Shown in pieces: positions 20,544 through 28,816 of a stretch of DNA of 64,000 nucleotides (its first letter is position 1; each line of letters starts with the position of its first letter). Position numbers and translations under genes: made by a program. The DNA is from Betaproteobacteria bacterium. Lineage in GTDB: Bacteria > Pseudomonadota > Gammaproteobacteria > Burkholderiales > Casimicrobiaceae. The notes under the pieces were generated by a model. The model saw only the letters and a program-made list of their open reading frames with translations, was not told the origin of the DNA and searched no databases. Location: NCBI GenBank assembly GCA_009778785.1, contig WRFN01000002.1, positions 1 to 64,000 of the forward strand, written 5' to 3'.

Positions 20544-21377
20544 CTAATCAGGCGCCAAAAAACCGTAACGCCTCAGCGTTCCTTTGACCCTGTCGCTCAA
20601 CATGTAGCGGTAAAACCGCCGCGTGGTCGCACTGGCGTTTTTGAGTAACACCATCCGTTCGCTTAGGGACTGGCACAACGAATCCGACACCAGCACACAT
20701 TTGCCGCCGCGCGCCGACATCAGCTGGCCGGACTGTGAATAGGCGACGAGAGCAGCCTGCCCCACACCGCTGGCGGCCATTTGCGCCGTTTGCGACACAT
20801 CTTCACCGATGGCCAGCAACGGCTGAATTTCATCCCACACCAGTTTTTGGCGCAGCACGTCCTCGGCCAAGCGGCCATAAGGGTCGGTATCGGGATTGGC
20901 GATGGTGAAAAGCTGCAAGCGACCGTCGCGCAACGCCGTGCGAACGTCGCTCAAGTAATTGTCGGCTTTCAACGGCGATTTGGCGGGCACGTAAAACGCC
21001 AGCCGCCCGATGGCGTAAACGTCGCCCTCTCCTTCGGTTTTGTCGGCTTCGATCAACTGCGTGACCAGCGTTTCATCCGCCGACAAAAACATCTCGAACG
21101 ATGCTTCCCCGCTTTGAATTTGCGAATACAGTCGGTCGGCAGCGCTCACGATGATCCGCACCCTGCCGCCGCCCTCAAAGCCCCGGACGATGTCTTCCAG
21201 CAACGGCAGCAGATCTGAAGACGCGGCGATGATCGGCTGCTCGTCGAGCTTTTTCTCGCTCGCTGCGGGTTTCTTCTTTCCGGCTTTTTTCTGCGCCCAA
21301 GCGACATCGAACGGCGCCACCGCCGTCCACAAGCCCGCCGCCATCAGTGCTTTCAAAATACGCCGCCGCTCAGACAT
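20544..21377 (-). CDS. modA: Molybdate-type ABC transporter substrate-binding protein (ModA-like)
   Basis: 277 residues. Signal peptide-like N-terminus with basic start (MSERRRILKALMAAGLW), then a Lys-rich segment and a class II periplasmic binding protein fold: AASSDLLPLLEDIV at the start, SGEASFEMFLSADE (loop typical of ModA), and NPDTDPYGRLAEDVL mid-protein matching ModA's NPxxxPYGxxA motif. Expected to bind an oxyanion in the periplasm. No modB or modC permease/ATPase genes are nearby, so it is an orphan here. I start it at 21377, since the longer frame's 14 extra residues spoil the signal peptide. Confidence 0.82.
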   Translation of the reverse strand: MSERRRILKALMAAGLWTAVAPFDVAWAQKKAGKKKPAASEKKLDEQPIIAASSDLLPLLEDIVRGFEGGGRVRIIVSAADRLYSQIQSGEASFEMFLSADETLVTQLIEADKTEGEGDVYAIGRLAFYVPAKSPLKADNYLSDVRTALRDGRLQLFTIANPDTDPYGRLAEDVLRQKLVWDEIQPLLAIGEDVSQTAQMAASGVGQAALVAYSQSGQLMSARGGKCVLVSDSLCQSLSERMVLLKNASATTRRFYRYMLSDRVKGTLRRYGFLAPD

Positions 21378-21423
21378 AGAAGCTTTGTTACTGGGAAAAG
21401 ATAATATTCTATAGCACAAACAA

Positions 21424-21658
21424 TTAAGAGAAACTCAACCGCGCAAAATGAGGTCGCCGATTGTGTCTTATTGTATCATTCGATGACAAATGGTAGCCTG
21501 TGGCAAATTGGCGGGCTATTTGACTTCCCCAACGCTTGAGCGTTGTGCAGACAGGCTCATATCTCTGTCCTGTCGCTTTGTGAATCCACTTCTTGGCCGC
21601 AGCAGCGTCTTTCGAAACACCGACTATATTGCGCCATCGCATAGCCCAGCCCCGCCAT
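21424..21658 (-). pseudogene. Possible broken Sel1-repeat remnant
   Basis: Two minus-strand frames each carry half of a Sel1-like repeat. From 21658 one frame reads MAGLGYAMAQY; the neighbouring frame then reads VGVSKDAAAAKKWIHKAT. Together they match the Sel1 pattern (AxxGxAxAQY ... GVxxDxxxAxxWxxKA) with a frameshift and a missing segment between them. The rest, down to 21424, is unrecognised. It fills most of the 317-bp gap between the divergent modA and META-lipoprotein genes. Chance resemblance is possible. Confidence 0.3.
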
Positions 21659-21694
21659 GCGATAATTCGATTTTTCCGTTTTGACGAATCTGTT

Positions 21695-22174
21695 ATGAAG
21701 TTCTTTGGCTTTGTTGCTATCGTGCTGGCGGCGCTGTTGACGGCCTGCGCTCAAACCATTCCCCAAGAGACCATCGCCGAGCCGGCGCCCGCGCCGCAAA
21801 CTCAGGTTGGCAACGCTGCGCCCGCCTCTCCCGTCACGCTCCAGAAAATCGTGTGGGCATGGCAGAACACTCAGCAAAGCGGCGCCTGGTTTGCGCCCGC
21901 CAATCCGGCGCGGTACACGCTGATTTTCCGCGAAGAAAACCGCGTAGCCGTTGCCGCCGACTGCAATCGCGGCGGCACGGTTTACCATCTCGACGGCGAC
22001 CGTCTGACTTTCGACCCGATTGCGATGACCAAAATGCTGTGTTCCGCCGATTCGCTCGACCGCGGTTTTCTCGACGCGCTGCACGCCGTTGACCACTATC
22101 GCATCGACGACAATACGTTGACCCTGCAACTGCGCCAAGGCGGCCAAATGGTGTTCGCCCCGATCCAGCCGTAA
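21695..22174 (+). CDS. META-domain lipoprotein (HslJ-like)
   Basis: 159 residues. Lipoprotein signal peptide with lipobox LLTAC, a Pro/Ala/Gln-rich linker, then a ~115-residue domain with W-x-W near its start (KIVWAWQNT), DCNRGG and MTKMLCSADSLDRGFLDAL, the pattern of META/HslJ domains. Proteins of this type are envelope-associated, and the function is not established. ATG 21695 is chosen because the signal peptide begins there. It ends 18 bp before menA. Confidence 0.75.
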   Translation: MKFFGFVAIVLAALLTACAQTIPQETIAEPAPAPQTQVGNAAPASPVTLQKIVWAWQNTQQSGAWFAPANPARYTLIFREENRVAVAADCNRGGTVYHLDGDRLTFDPIAMTKMLCSADSLDRGFLDALHAVDHYRIDDNTLTLQLRQGGQMVFAPIQP

Positions 22175-22192
22175 CCCAAACGATCACCCGCT

Positions 22193-23116
22193 ATGTTGCC
22201 TGATAAAACCATCACTCCGGGCTCGTTTGCAGCCTGGAAAATCGCTTTTCGTCCGCACACCCTCTGGATCGCTGCCGTTCCGGTCGCCGTCGGCGCCGCG
22301 CTGGTGTTTGCCCTCCAGCACACGCTGCACTGGCCGTCGCTGGTTCTGGCGCTGCTGTGCGCGGTGATGATTCAAGTCATTACCAACCTTCAAAACGATG
22401 TCGGCTACCACGCCCGTGGCGTTGAAACCGGCGCGCGCATCGGCTTTCCGCGCGCCACCCCCTACGGCTTGCTGACCCCTCGCCAAGTTCACGTCGCCCT
22501 GCTGGCCAGCGTCGGCGTCGCGGTTTTACTGGGTTTGCCGCTGGTCATCTGGCACGGCTGGCCGATTCTGGCGCTGGGCGTGGCGTCGATCATCGCGGCG
22601 ATGCTCTACATGGCGGGCTTCCGCCCCATCGCGTTCACACCGTGGGGCGAAGTCGTCGTCTTCATCTTCTTCGGGCTGGTCGCCGTCAACGGCACCGTTT
22701 ACCTGTTCACGCACAGCCTGCCCTGGCGCGCTTGGCCGGTGGCCTGCGCGGTCGGTCTGCTGGCTGCCGCCGTGCTGCTGGTCAACAACTACCGCGACAT
22801 CGAGCACGACCGGAACACCGGCCGCCGAACGCTGCCGATCACGCTGGGAATTTCCGGCACCCGAGTTTGCTACGCGGCCATGATCTTTCTGCCGTTCATC
22901 CTGCTCGGCACTCTCACCATCTACTCGCCGTGGTTTCTGCTGCCGATGCTGGCGCTGCCGTTTGCCTGGCGCACTTGGCAAGCCTTCAACGCCACCCCTT
23001 CCGGCTTGGCGGTCAACAAAGTCATGCTGCGCACGGTTGAACTTGAGGCGCTCTACGGCGGACTGTTCGTTATTGCCGGTATTCTGGCTGGAATAAATCT
23101 TTATAGTTTTGATTAA
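22193..23116 (+). CDS. menA: 1,4-Dihydroxy-2-naphthoate polyprenyltransferase-like UbiA family protein
   Basis: 307 residues, about eight membrane segments. Both UbiA-superfamily acidic motifs are present: NLQNDVGYHARGVE (residues ~66-79) and NNYRDIEHDRNTGRRTLP (~201-218), which bind Mg2+ and the prenyl diphosphate. The second motif is MenA-like rather than UbiA-like. MenA attaches the isoprenoid tail in menaquinone synthesis; other men genes are not in the window, so the quinone made cannot be confirmed. Its last 30 bp are copied as a degenerate direct repeat at 24557-24589. Confidence 0.82.
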   Translation: MLPDKTITPGSFAAWKIAFRPHTLWIAAVPVAVGAALVFALQHTLHWPSLVLALLCAVMIQVITNLQNDVGYHARGVETGARIGFPRATPYGLLTPRQVHVALLASVGVAVLLGLPLVIWHGWPILALGVASIIAAMLYMAGFRPIAFTPWGEVVVFIFFGLVAVNGTVYLFTHSLPWRAWPVACAVGLLAAAVLLVNNYRDIEHDRNTGRRTLPITLGISGTRVCYAAMIFLPFILLGTLTIYSPWFLLPMLALPFAWRTWQAFNATPSGLAVNKVMLRTVELEALYGGLFVIAGILAGINLYSFD

Positions 23117-23119
23117 CTA
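23087..23119 (+). repeat. Direct repeat, left copy (menA 3' end)
   Basis: 33-nt segment starting GCTGGAATAAAT and ending GATTAACTA, containing the menA stop codon. It matches 24557-24589 at 29 of 33 positions, in the same orientation, 1,470 bp apart. Confidence 0.7.
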
Positions 23120-23239
23120 CATGTTGTAATTTTTTGATTATAAATAAGTATTGTTTTAGATAGCGAACGTGGCCATCGATAACCCCTTCTAATACACCGG
23201 ATCAGAGAGTCTTACTGGAGAAAGTTTCGAGGTAGTAAG

Positions 23240-24403
23240 ATGAAAACCATACTGATGTTATTTGCCTTCTGTCTTTCGTCTTTGTGCGCAGCAGCCCTTC
23301 CGCAAACTGTTTTCTCGATAAATACGGTAACGATTGGGAAGACCACGCTTGATAATATCCGCAAGATTTATGGAGAGGCGAACGAAGTGAGCACCTGTTG
23401 GCATGCTGATGCTGATTGCAAAGGAATTTGCTACGTTTATTCTAAGAATTTCCAAAGCGCTTATTTGATTTTTGAAACCAGCCCATTTGTAAGTGAAACG
23501 ATTGACAGAGAATTTGCCCCCGGAGAATTGGCCATCTACAATTACAGGCTTTCTCTTATCAATCCTCAGATTGAGTGCGCTCCAACGCAGATAGATTTGT
23601 TTTCTTTGGAGACGGGCAATGGATTCAAGCTGGGGCAAAGCAGTGCAAAATTTAAGAAAAAAGCCCCCGTTAATTTTAAGAAAAAGAGAGAAACCCTAAC
23701 CAATTTCTACGCTAAAAAAGTGATCCCTGAAGAAACGACAGCGTACGGCGCTAAATTTTATTATAAATCAGCTTCTGTAGATGCTCAGTTTAAGTCTGAT
23801 AAGCTCATGGAAATTCTTGTAGCTAGCACCATATCTGATGACGTATGTGACGACGCGTGTCAAAATGAGCAAGAAAAACCTTATCCCCCGAAAGCCGTTT
23901 ATTCCATAAATACAATAACAGTTGGAAAGTCAGGGTTCGATGATATACGAGCCATTTATGGAAATACGAACAGCGCTGATCTACCCGCCCATGGAGGAGC
24001 GGGGATTTGTTATATTTACGAGAAAGAATCTGAACAGGCTTATCTGACCTTCGAAAGTTATTGGAATGCCGAGAAAGAGAAGCGCGCGATCATTGGTTAT
24101 AGACTGTCTCTTGGCAATTCTCTTAATCCCGGAATTGAATGTTCTCCAACGCAAATTGACCTGTTTACCTTAGAAACCGGCAACGGATTCAAGTTGGGGC
24201 AGAGTATGGCGAAATTCAAGAAAAAGGGCGTCGTTAAATTCGAAAAAGAGAAAGATACATTAAAATACGACAAAGAAGTTAGCCATGATGGTGATTGGCC
24301 GCCTGTTCGCAAAGAACCTATGTATGAGTCGCACGTTATCAAGGCGCAGTTTAAGTCTAATAAACTCGTCGACCTTCATGTGACAAAGATTGTTGACAAT
24401 TGA
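23240..24403 (+). CDS. Unrecognised exported protein made of two tandem ~170-residue repeats
   Basis: 387 residues with a signal peptide (MKTILMLFAFCLSSLCAAALP, likely cleaved near residue 19-20). Residues ~24-195 and ~220-385 are two copies of one domain: both contain SINTxTxGK, IYGxxN, GICYxY, a YRLSL block, IECxPTQIDLF, LETGNGFKLGQS, AKFKKK and AQFKSxKL at matching positions. Each copy has a conserved pair of Cys (GIC and IEC), suggesting a disulfide in the periplasm. I do not recognise the family. Base composition is clearly more AT-rich than in the neighbours, and codon choice differs, suggesting acquisition. TGGAGAAAG lies upstream of the ATG but about 20 nt away; GGTAG is nearer. It stands alone between menA and a ygfX-like gene, bracketed by 33-nt direct repeats. 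Confidence 0.8.
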   Translation: MKTILMLFAFCLSSLCAAALPQTVFSINTVTIGKTTLDNIRKIYGEANEVSTCWHADADCKGICYVYSKNFQSAYLIFETSPFVSETIDREFAPGELAIYNYRLSLINPQIECAPTQIDLFSLETGNGFKLGQSSAKFKKKAPVNFKKKRETLTNFYAKKVIPEETTAYGAKFYYKSASVDAQFKSDKLMEILVASTISDDVCDDACQNEQEKPYPPKAVYSINTITVGKSGFDDIRAIYGNTNSADLPAHGGAGICYIYEKESEQAYLTFESYWNAEKEKRAIIGYRLSLGNSLNPGIECSPTQIDLFTLETGNGFKLGQSMAKFKKKGVVKFEKEKDTLKYDKEVSHDGDWPPVRKEPMYESHVIKAQFKSNKLVDLHVTKIVDN

Positions 24404-24556
24404 CCCTTTCGTAAACACGCTAGCCACCATGTCCATCGGCTACACGTCTAGCTACTTGGAACGGCAAAACTGGCTTAGTCATTCTTCGATTTCCTCTCGC
24501 CGTGCGATCCATGCGAGAAATCAAGCTCTCGTAGGCATTTCAGAGGCAGCGTTTTT

Positions 24557-24589
24557 GCTGGAATAAATTCTTATAATTTAGATTAACTA
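24557..24589 (+). repeat. Direct repeat, right copy (degenerate menA 3' end)
   Basis: Begins GCTGGAATAAAT, ends GATTAACTA, with four substitutions relative to 23087-23119. It lies in the 285-bp non-coding AT-rich gap after the two-repeat protein gene and encodes nothing here. Confidence 0.7.
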
Positions 24590-24656
24590 TAAAATATAAC
24601 TTATTGTTTTTAATGTTTATTTTTTCTCCACAACTTACTAACCCATGCGATGCATT

Positions 24657-24684
24657 GTAGGAGCACGGCACGCCGTGCTCCTAC
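24657..24684. repeat. REP-like perfect palindrome
   Basis: GTAGGAGCACGGC-AC-GCCGTGCTCCTAC: two 13-nt perfectly complementary arms around 2 nt. The GTAGGAGC end matches the style of REP elements known from Pseudomonas and relatives. It ends 4 bp from the 3' end of the minus-strand ygfX-like gene and could also stop its transcript, but no U tract follows. Confidence 0.65.
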
Positions 24685-24688
24685 CGAA

Positions 24689-25234
24689 TCAACCACCACT
24701 CGCGGTTTCCGGCGCTTTCGCTTCTGACTCTTGCCCCGCCTCTCTTCCGTGCTGCAACAGCACTCGCAAACACCGCCAATCGTCGGCGGGCATCATGTCC
24801 GGCAGCAGGAACAGGGTTTGTGAACGCCGCCAGCGGCGCTGGCGATGTGGCGTTTTGTCGGGTGGTGATTCGTTGCGCCAGACAAGGGTGAGAAAAGCGT
24901 CGTTAAGGCAGGTATCATCGAGCACTCTTGCCGACAGCCCATCTTCCGGCATCGGTGCGCTCGTTGCGGTTGCGCCGACAAAGTAGAGGCGCAATTGCCG
25001 GTCGGCGCTCAGGGTCAGCGCTTCAACACCGCCGGGCCGTCCGTGCGGCATCAGCCGCCGCCATGCCCAATACGCCCACGCCGCCAGCGCCAGATCGGCA
25101 AGCAAGAGCGCCCACCACGGCCACGGCAAAGCCCACAACAACAACGCCGTGGCTACCGTCGGCGCCGCGAACCACACAACCGCCCGCCGCGAGCGGCGCA
25201 GAACGACATGGTGGCGCGGCACGTCTTTTTTCAT
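24689..25234 (-). CDS. YgfX/CptA-like small membrane protein
   Basis: 181 residues. Two adjacent hydrophobic segments (about 18-36 and 38-57) with the Trp-rich WALPWPWWALLLADLALAAWAYWAW region, then a cytoplasmic domain ending WRCLRVLLQHG, reminiscent of the DUF1434/YgfX family. In E. coli, YgfX (CptA) was proposed as a toxin acting on MreB and FtsZ, but it is also tied to succinate dehydrogenase maturation via SdhE next door; sdhE is not adjacent here. GGAG is 6-9 nt before ATG 25234. Assignment rests on topology and the tail motif only. Confidence 0.5.
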   Translation of the reverse strand: MKKDVPRHHVVLRRSRRAVVWFAAPTVATALLLWALPWPWWALLLADLALAAWAYWAWRRLMPHGRPGGVEALTLSADRQLRLYFVGATATSAPMPEDGLSARVLDDTCLNDAFLTLVWRNESPPDKTPHRQRRWRRSQTLFLLPDMMPADDWRCLRVLLQHGREAGQESEAKAPETASGG

Positions 25235-25258
25235 CGTCGCTCCGCGCCGTTATCGGCA

Positions 25259-27658
25259 CTATTTCGCGGTGGCCTTACAGGGGTTCGCCTTCGCCAGCGC
25301 CAACCAGGTTTCGACAACGGTGTCGGGATTCAGCGATATGGTTTCGATGTTCTGCTCGACCAGCCATTGTGCGAAATCGGGGTGGTCGGACGGCCCCTGC
25401 CCGCAGATGCCGATGTAACGGCCTTTAGCGCGGCACGCCGAAATCGCCATGGCCAGCATCGCCTTGACCGCGTCGTTGCGTTCGTCGAACGCCGACGCAA
25501 TCGCGCCGCCGGAATCGCGGTCGAGCCCCAGCGTCAGTTGGGTCATGTCGTTTGAGCCGATCGAGAAGCCGTCGAAGTATTCGAGGAATTGCGACGCCAG
25601 CACCGCGTTGGACGGCAGTTCGCACATCATGATGATGCGCAGCCCATTCTTGCCGCGCTCCAGCCCGTTTTTCGCCAGCAATTCAATCACCCGCTCGGCT
25701 TCTTTGAGGGTACGCACGAACGGGATCATCACTTCGACGTTGGTCAGCCCCATGTCTTCACGAACGCGCCGCAGGGCTTTGCATTCGAGCGCAAAGCAAT
25801 CGTAAAACTCTTTGGAAATGTAGCGCGATGCGCCGCGAAAACCCAGCATCGGGTTTTCTTCGTGCGGTTCATAGTGGTCGCCGCCCAGCAAGTTGAAGTA
25901 TTCGTTCGATTTGAAGTCCGACATGCGAACGATGACTTTTTTCGGCGCAAATGCCGCCGCAATCGTCGCCACGCCTTCGGCGATCTTGCTGACGTAGAAC
26001 TCGACGGGATTGTCGTAACCGGCAATGCGGTGGCGAATGTTGCGCTTCAGTTCTTCCGGCAATTGATCGATTTCAAGCAGCGCGCGCGGATGAATGCCGA
26101 CGTTGCGGTTGATGATGAATTCGAGGCGCGCCAAGCCGACACCTTCGTTCGGCAGACGACGAAATTCAAACGCCAATTCCGGATTGCCGACGTTGACCAT
26201 CAGTTTGACCGGCGATTCCGGCATTTTGTCGAGCGCCACTTCGTGAACGGTGACGCTGAGTAGTCCTTCGTAAATTTTCCCGGTATCGCCTTCGGCGCAC
26301 GAGACCGTCACTTCCGCGCCTTCTTTCAGCGCAAACGTCGCGTCGCCGCAGCCGACCACCGCCGGAATGCCCAACTCGCGCGCGATGATCGCCGCGTGGC
26401 AGGTGCGGCCGCCGCGGTTGGTCACAATCGCCGCTGCCCGTTTCATCACCGGTTCCCAATCGGGATCGGTCATGTCGGCCACCAAAACGTCGCCCTTTTG
26501 CACGCGATCCATTTCGGTGATGGATTTCACTACCCGCACGCGACCTTGCCCGATTTTCTGGCCGATCGCGCGACCGGTCGTCAGCACGGTACTGCCGCCT
26601 TCGATTTGATAGCGGCGCAATGTATCGCTGTTGACTTCCCGCGATTTCACCGTTTCCGGCCGCGCTTGCAAAATGTACAGCTTGCCGTCGATGCCATCGC
26701 GTCCCCACTCGATGTCCATCGGACGCTGATAGTGCTCTTCGATCTTCCCCGCAAAGCGCGCCAGTTCTTCGATTTCGGCATCGGTAATCGAGTAACCCAA
26801 GCGCTGCATTTCCGGCACTTCCACCGTCTTGGTCGAACGCCCGGCGGCGTTATCGTCGGCAAACACCATTTTCAGCGCCTTGCTGCCGGTGATCTTGCGC
26901 AGAATCGCCGGCCGCTTCGCTGCCAGATTCGGCTTGTAAACGTAGAACTCATCGGGGTTGACGGTGCCCTGCACCACCGTTTCGCCCAAGCCATACGCCG
27001 AAGTGATGAACACCACTTGATCGAAGCCTGACTCGGTGTCCATCGTGAACATCACGCCGGCAGCGCCCAAGTCGCTACGCACCATCCGCTGCACGCCTGC
27101 CGACAATGCGACGTCCTGATGCGCGAATCCCTGATGAACGCGATAGGCAATCGCGCGGTCGTTGTAGAGCGACGCAAATACTTTTCGGATAGCGTCGAGA
27201 ACCGCTTCGATGCCGCGAATGTTCAGAAAAGTTTCCTGCTGTCCGGCAAAAGACGCATCCGGCAAATCTTCGGCGGTGGCCGACGAGCGCACCGCAAACG
27301 TCGCTTCAGGCATGTCTTTGGAGAGTTCCAAATAAGCAGCGCGGATGTCCTGCTCCAGCGCAGGCGGAAACGGCGCCGACGCTACCATCTCGCGGATTTC
27401 CCGACCAATGCGCGCCAGCTTGAGCACGTCCTCGACATTGAGTCCGCGCAACTTCTGCGCGATGGCTTCGGTCAATCCGCTGCCTTCCAGAAATTCTCGA
27501 AAGGCATCGGCGGTCGTCGCAAAACCGCCGGGGACGCGGATACCGCGTTGCGTCAACTGGCTGATCATTTCTCCGAGCGATGCGTTTTTGCCGCCCACCT
27601 TCTCAACATCGGTCATACGCAACTGTTCAAAGGGAAGGACTCGCGTCATGGGTTTCAT
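25259..27658 (-). CDS. ppsA: Phosphoenolpyruvate synthase
   Basis: 799 residues. Converts pyruvate + ATP to PEP + AMP + Pi in gluconeogenesis. The order is N-terminal ATP-grasp domain ([38 protein letters not shown]), the swivelling phosphohistidine domain with [21 protein letters not shown] (catalytic His), and the C-terminal PEP/pyruvate barrel ([31 protein letters not shown]). Start ATG 27658 has GGAG at good spacing; the longer frame is not supported. The activity is probably switched by PpsR, encoded 2.1 kb away (29764-30585). Confidence 0.96.
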   Translation of the reverse strand: MKPMTRVLPFEQLRMTDVEKVGGKNASLGEMISQLTQRGIRVPGGFATTADAFREFLEGSGLTEAIAQKLRGLNVEDVLKLARIGREIREMVASAPFPPALEQDIRAAYLELSKDMPEATFAVRSSATAEDLPDASFAGQQETFLNIRGIEAVLDAIRKVFASLYNDRAIAYRVHQGFAHQDVALSAGVQRMVRSDLGAAGVMFTMDTESGFDQVVFITSAYGLGETVVQGTVNPDEFYVYKPNLAAKRPAILRKITGSKALKMVFADDNAAGRSTKTVEVPEMQRLGYSITDAEIEELARFAGKIEEHYQRPMDIEWGRDGIDGKLYILQARPETVKSREVNSDTLRRYQIEGGSTVLTTGRAIGQKIGQGRVRVVKSITEMDRVQKGDVLVADMTDPDWEPVMKRAAAIVTNRGGRTCHAAIIARELGIPAVVGCGDATFALKEGAEVTVSCAEGDTGKIYEGLLSVTVHEVALDKMPESPVKLMVNVGNPELAFEFRRLPNEGVGLARLEFIINRNVGIHPRALLEIDQLPEELKRNIRHRIAGYDNPVEFYVSKIAEGVATIAAAFAPKKVIVRMSDFKSNEYFNLLGGDHYEPHEENPMLGFRGASRYISKEFYDCFALECKALRRVREDMGLTNVEVMIPFVRTLKEAERVIELLAKNGLERGKNGLRIIMMCELPSNAVLASQFLEYFDGFSIGSNDMTQLTLGLDRDSGGAIASAFDERNDAVKAMLAMAISACRAKGRYIGICGQGPSDHPDFAQWLVEQNIETISLNPDTVVETWLALAKANPCKATAK

Positions 27659-27786
27659 CCGATACTCCACGGTAATGGCACATGAGAGGCGCACCGTGCG
27701 CCGCTTCTTCAAGATGTTATTTTAGCCGCTTGTAGGAAGACTGCGTCAAATACCACAAACGAAAGCGACCAATCAAAAGGATATGG

Positions 27787-27825
27787 AAATGAAAATCGGG
27801 CGTGATACTATTGGTATCACGCCCG
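27787..27825 (-). terminator. Rho-independent terminator of the XRE regulator gene
   Basis: CGGGCGTGATAC-TATTG-GTATCACGCCCG makes a perfect 12-bp stem at 27797-27825. Read on the minus strand the stem is followed by ATTTTCATTT. It lies 62 bp beyond the stop of the XRE gene and so fits as its terminator. Confidence 0.75.
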
Positions 27826-27886
27826 AAGAACGAAGCACGCCTCATATGTCGCGCTTCAAAAGGTGTCCCCTGAGGTTATTTTTTAA

Positions 27887-28213
27887 TTATTCTTCATCCG
27901 AGCCGGCTTCTTCGCCTTCGTAGTCTTTCCACTTGCTTTTCACTGTGCGGCTCAAGCTGCGATACAGATCAGGCTGAGCAGTTTTCAGGTGTTTGATGAT
28001 TTCGTAATCGACACGCTTGATCTGGGTCAGATCGATCCGCTCAACGTGAACCAAACGCAACAACTCGCGCACCGGCTTCGGCATCGACCGACCACTTTCA
28101 TAACGCGAACCCCCGCTTTGCGTTACCCCGATTTGCGACCAAAAACGCTCTTGATTCAAACCACGACGCAACCGAATTTCACGCGGGTTCAATACAAAGT
28201 CTGTAGTCTTCAC
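27887..28213 (-). CDS. XRE-type helix-turn-helix regulator
   Basis: 108 residues. HTH at ~9-65 with LNPREIRLRRGLNQERFWSQIGVTQSGGSRYESGR, where helix recognition residues sit in TQSGGSRYE. A second small segment (VHVERIDLTQIKRVDYEIIKHL) and an acidic tail, EGEEAGSDEE, follow. I choose GTG 28213 (MKTTDFVLNP) with AAGGA 8 nt upstream; the longer frame begins with TTG inside that ribosome-binding site. Similar short regulators are known from betaproteobacteria but no target is established. It sits between ppsA and rnm, with its own terminator. Confidence 0.82.
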   Translation of the reverse strand: MKTTDFVLNPREIRLRRGLNQERFWSQIGVTQSGGSRYESGRSMPKPVRELLRLVHVERIDLTQIKRVDYEIIKHLKTAQPDLYRSLSRTVKSKWKDYEGEEAGSDEE

Positions 28214-28816
28214 AATAATATTCCTTTTCAAAAAAACGATGTTAGTTAATAATATCTCTTATCCTATAATTTACTGCGTCTTCATGAAATGTTCTCCTTC
28301 TCTTTTCTATTTTGAATAAAGGTAAGGCCATGGACGCAATTCATAAAAATCCTAAAATATTCATGCGCCTACCCCCGGCCCGTTGACTTCGATACCACCC
28401 TGCTTGCAATGTCGCATTTGAAAAATACCAACCCTGCCATGCGCTCTATGTTCCGATGATGAGACATATTTTTTTCGCGTAAGTTGCAAACTCATTTTGA
28501 ATACACTCTAAAAACAACCTCGCTTCGACATCATCCCCCTGCCATTTCCGGTAGCATACGGATTTACCGCCCTCAAGACAAGGCCATTACGGGCTTGCCC
28601 GTTTTATTTTTTGTAAATATTCTGCAAAAAGCGACATTTTTTCAAACAAAATATTTATTGATTCGATAAAATTCTTTTATCTATGTGCGCGAATATCATC
28701 TTTTTTGTCACTTTTCGTTGTCACAAGAGGCAAAGCTTTCGCCTTTCGGCGAGCACAGTATTAAAATAGATGTTGTCCCTATCGCTCGATAGATGACTGA
28801 TTTTTAGCGCTTTTTC
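28214..28816. other. 603-bp AT-rich gap with no supported gene
   Basis: No convincing protein gene lies here. An 18-codon frame at 28330-28386, if shifted once in a CCCCC run, would extend to a TGA at 28457-28459 (about 42 residues), preceded by AAGG. A terminator-like hairpin is at 28589-28612. A further small hairpin (TCGCC-TTTC-GGCGA) lies at ~28739-28752. Together these hint at a short plus-strand transcript, but no strong promoter decides it. Confidence 0.4.
28589..28612 (+). terminator. Terminator-like hairpin of unknown transcript
   Basis: ACGGGC-TT-GCCCGT is a perfect 6-bp stem immediately followed by TTTATTTTTT. It has a plus-strand orientation, yet no recognised plus-strand gene precedes it within 5 kb, so it may end an unannotated short RNA or a decayed gene. 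Confidence 0.55.

Noticed and set aside
28484-28669. 61-codon plus-strand frame in the gap before rnm
   Set aside because: It reads straight through a terminator-like hairpin and has no family resemblance.
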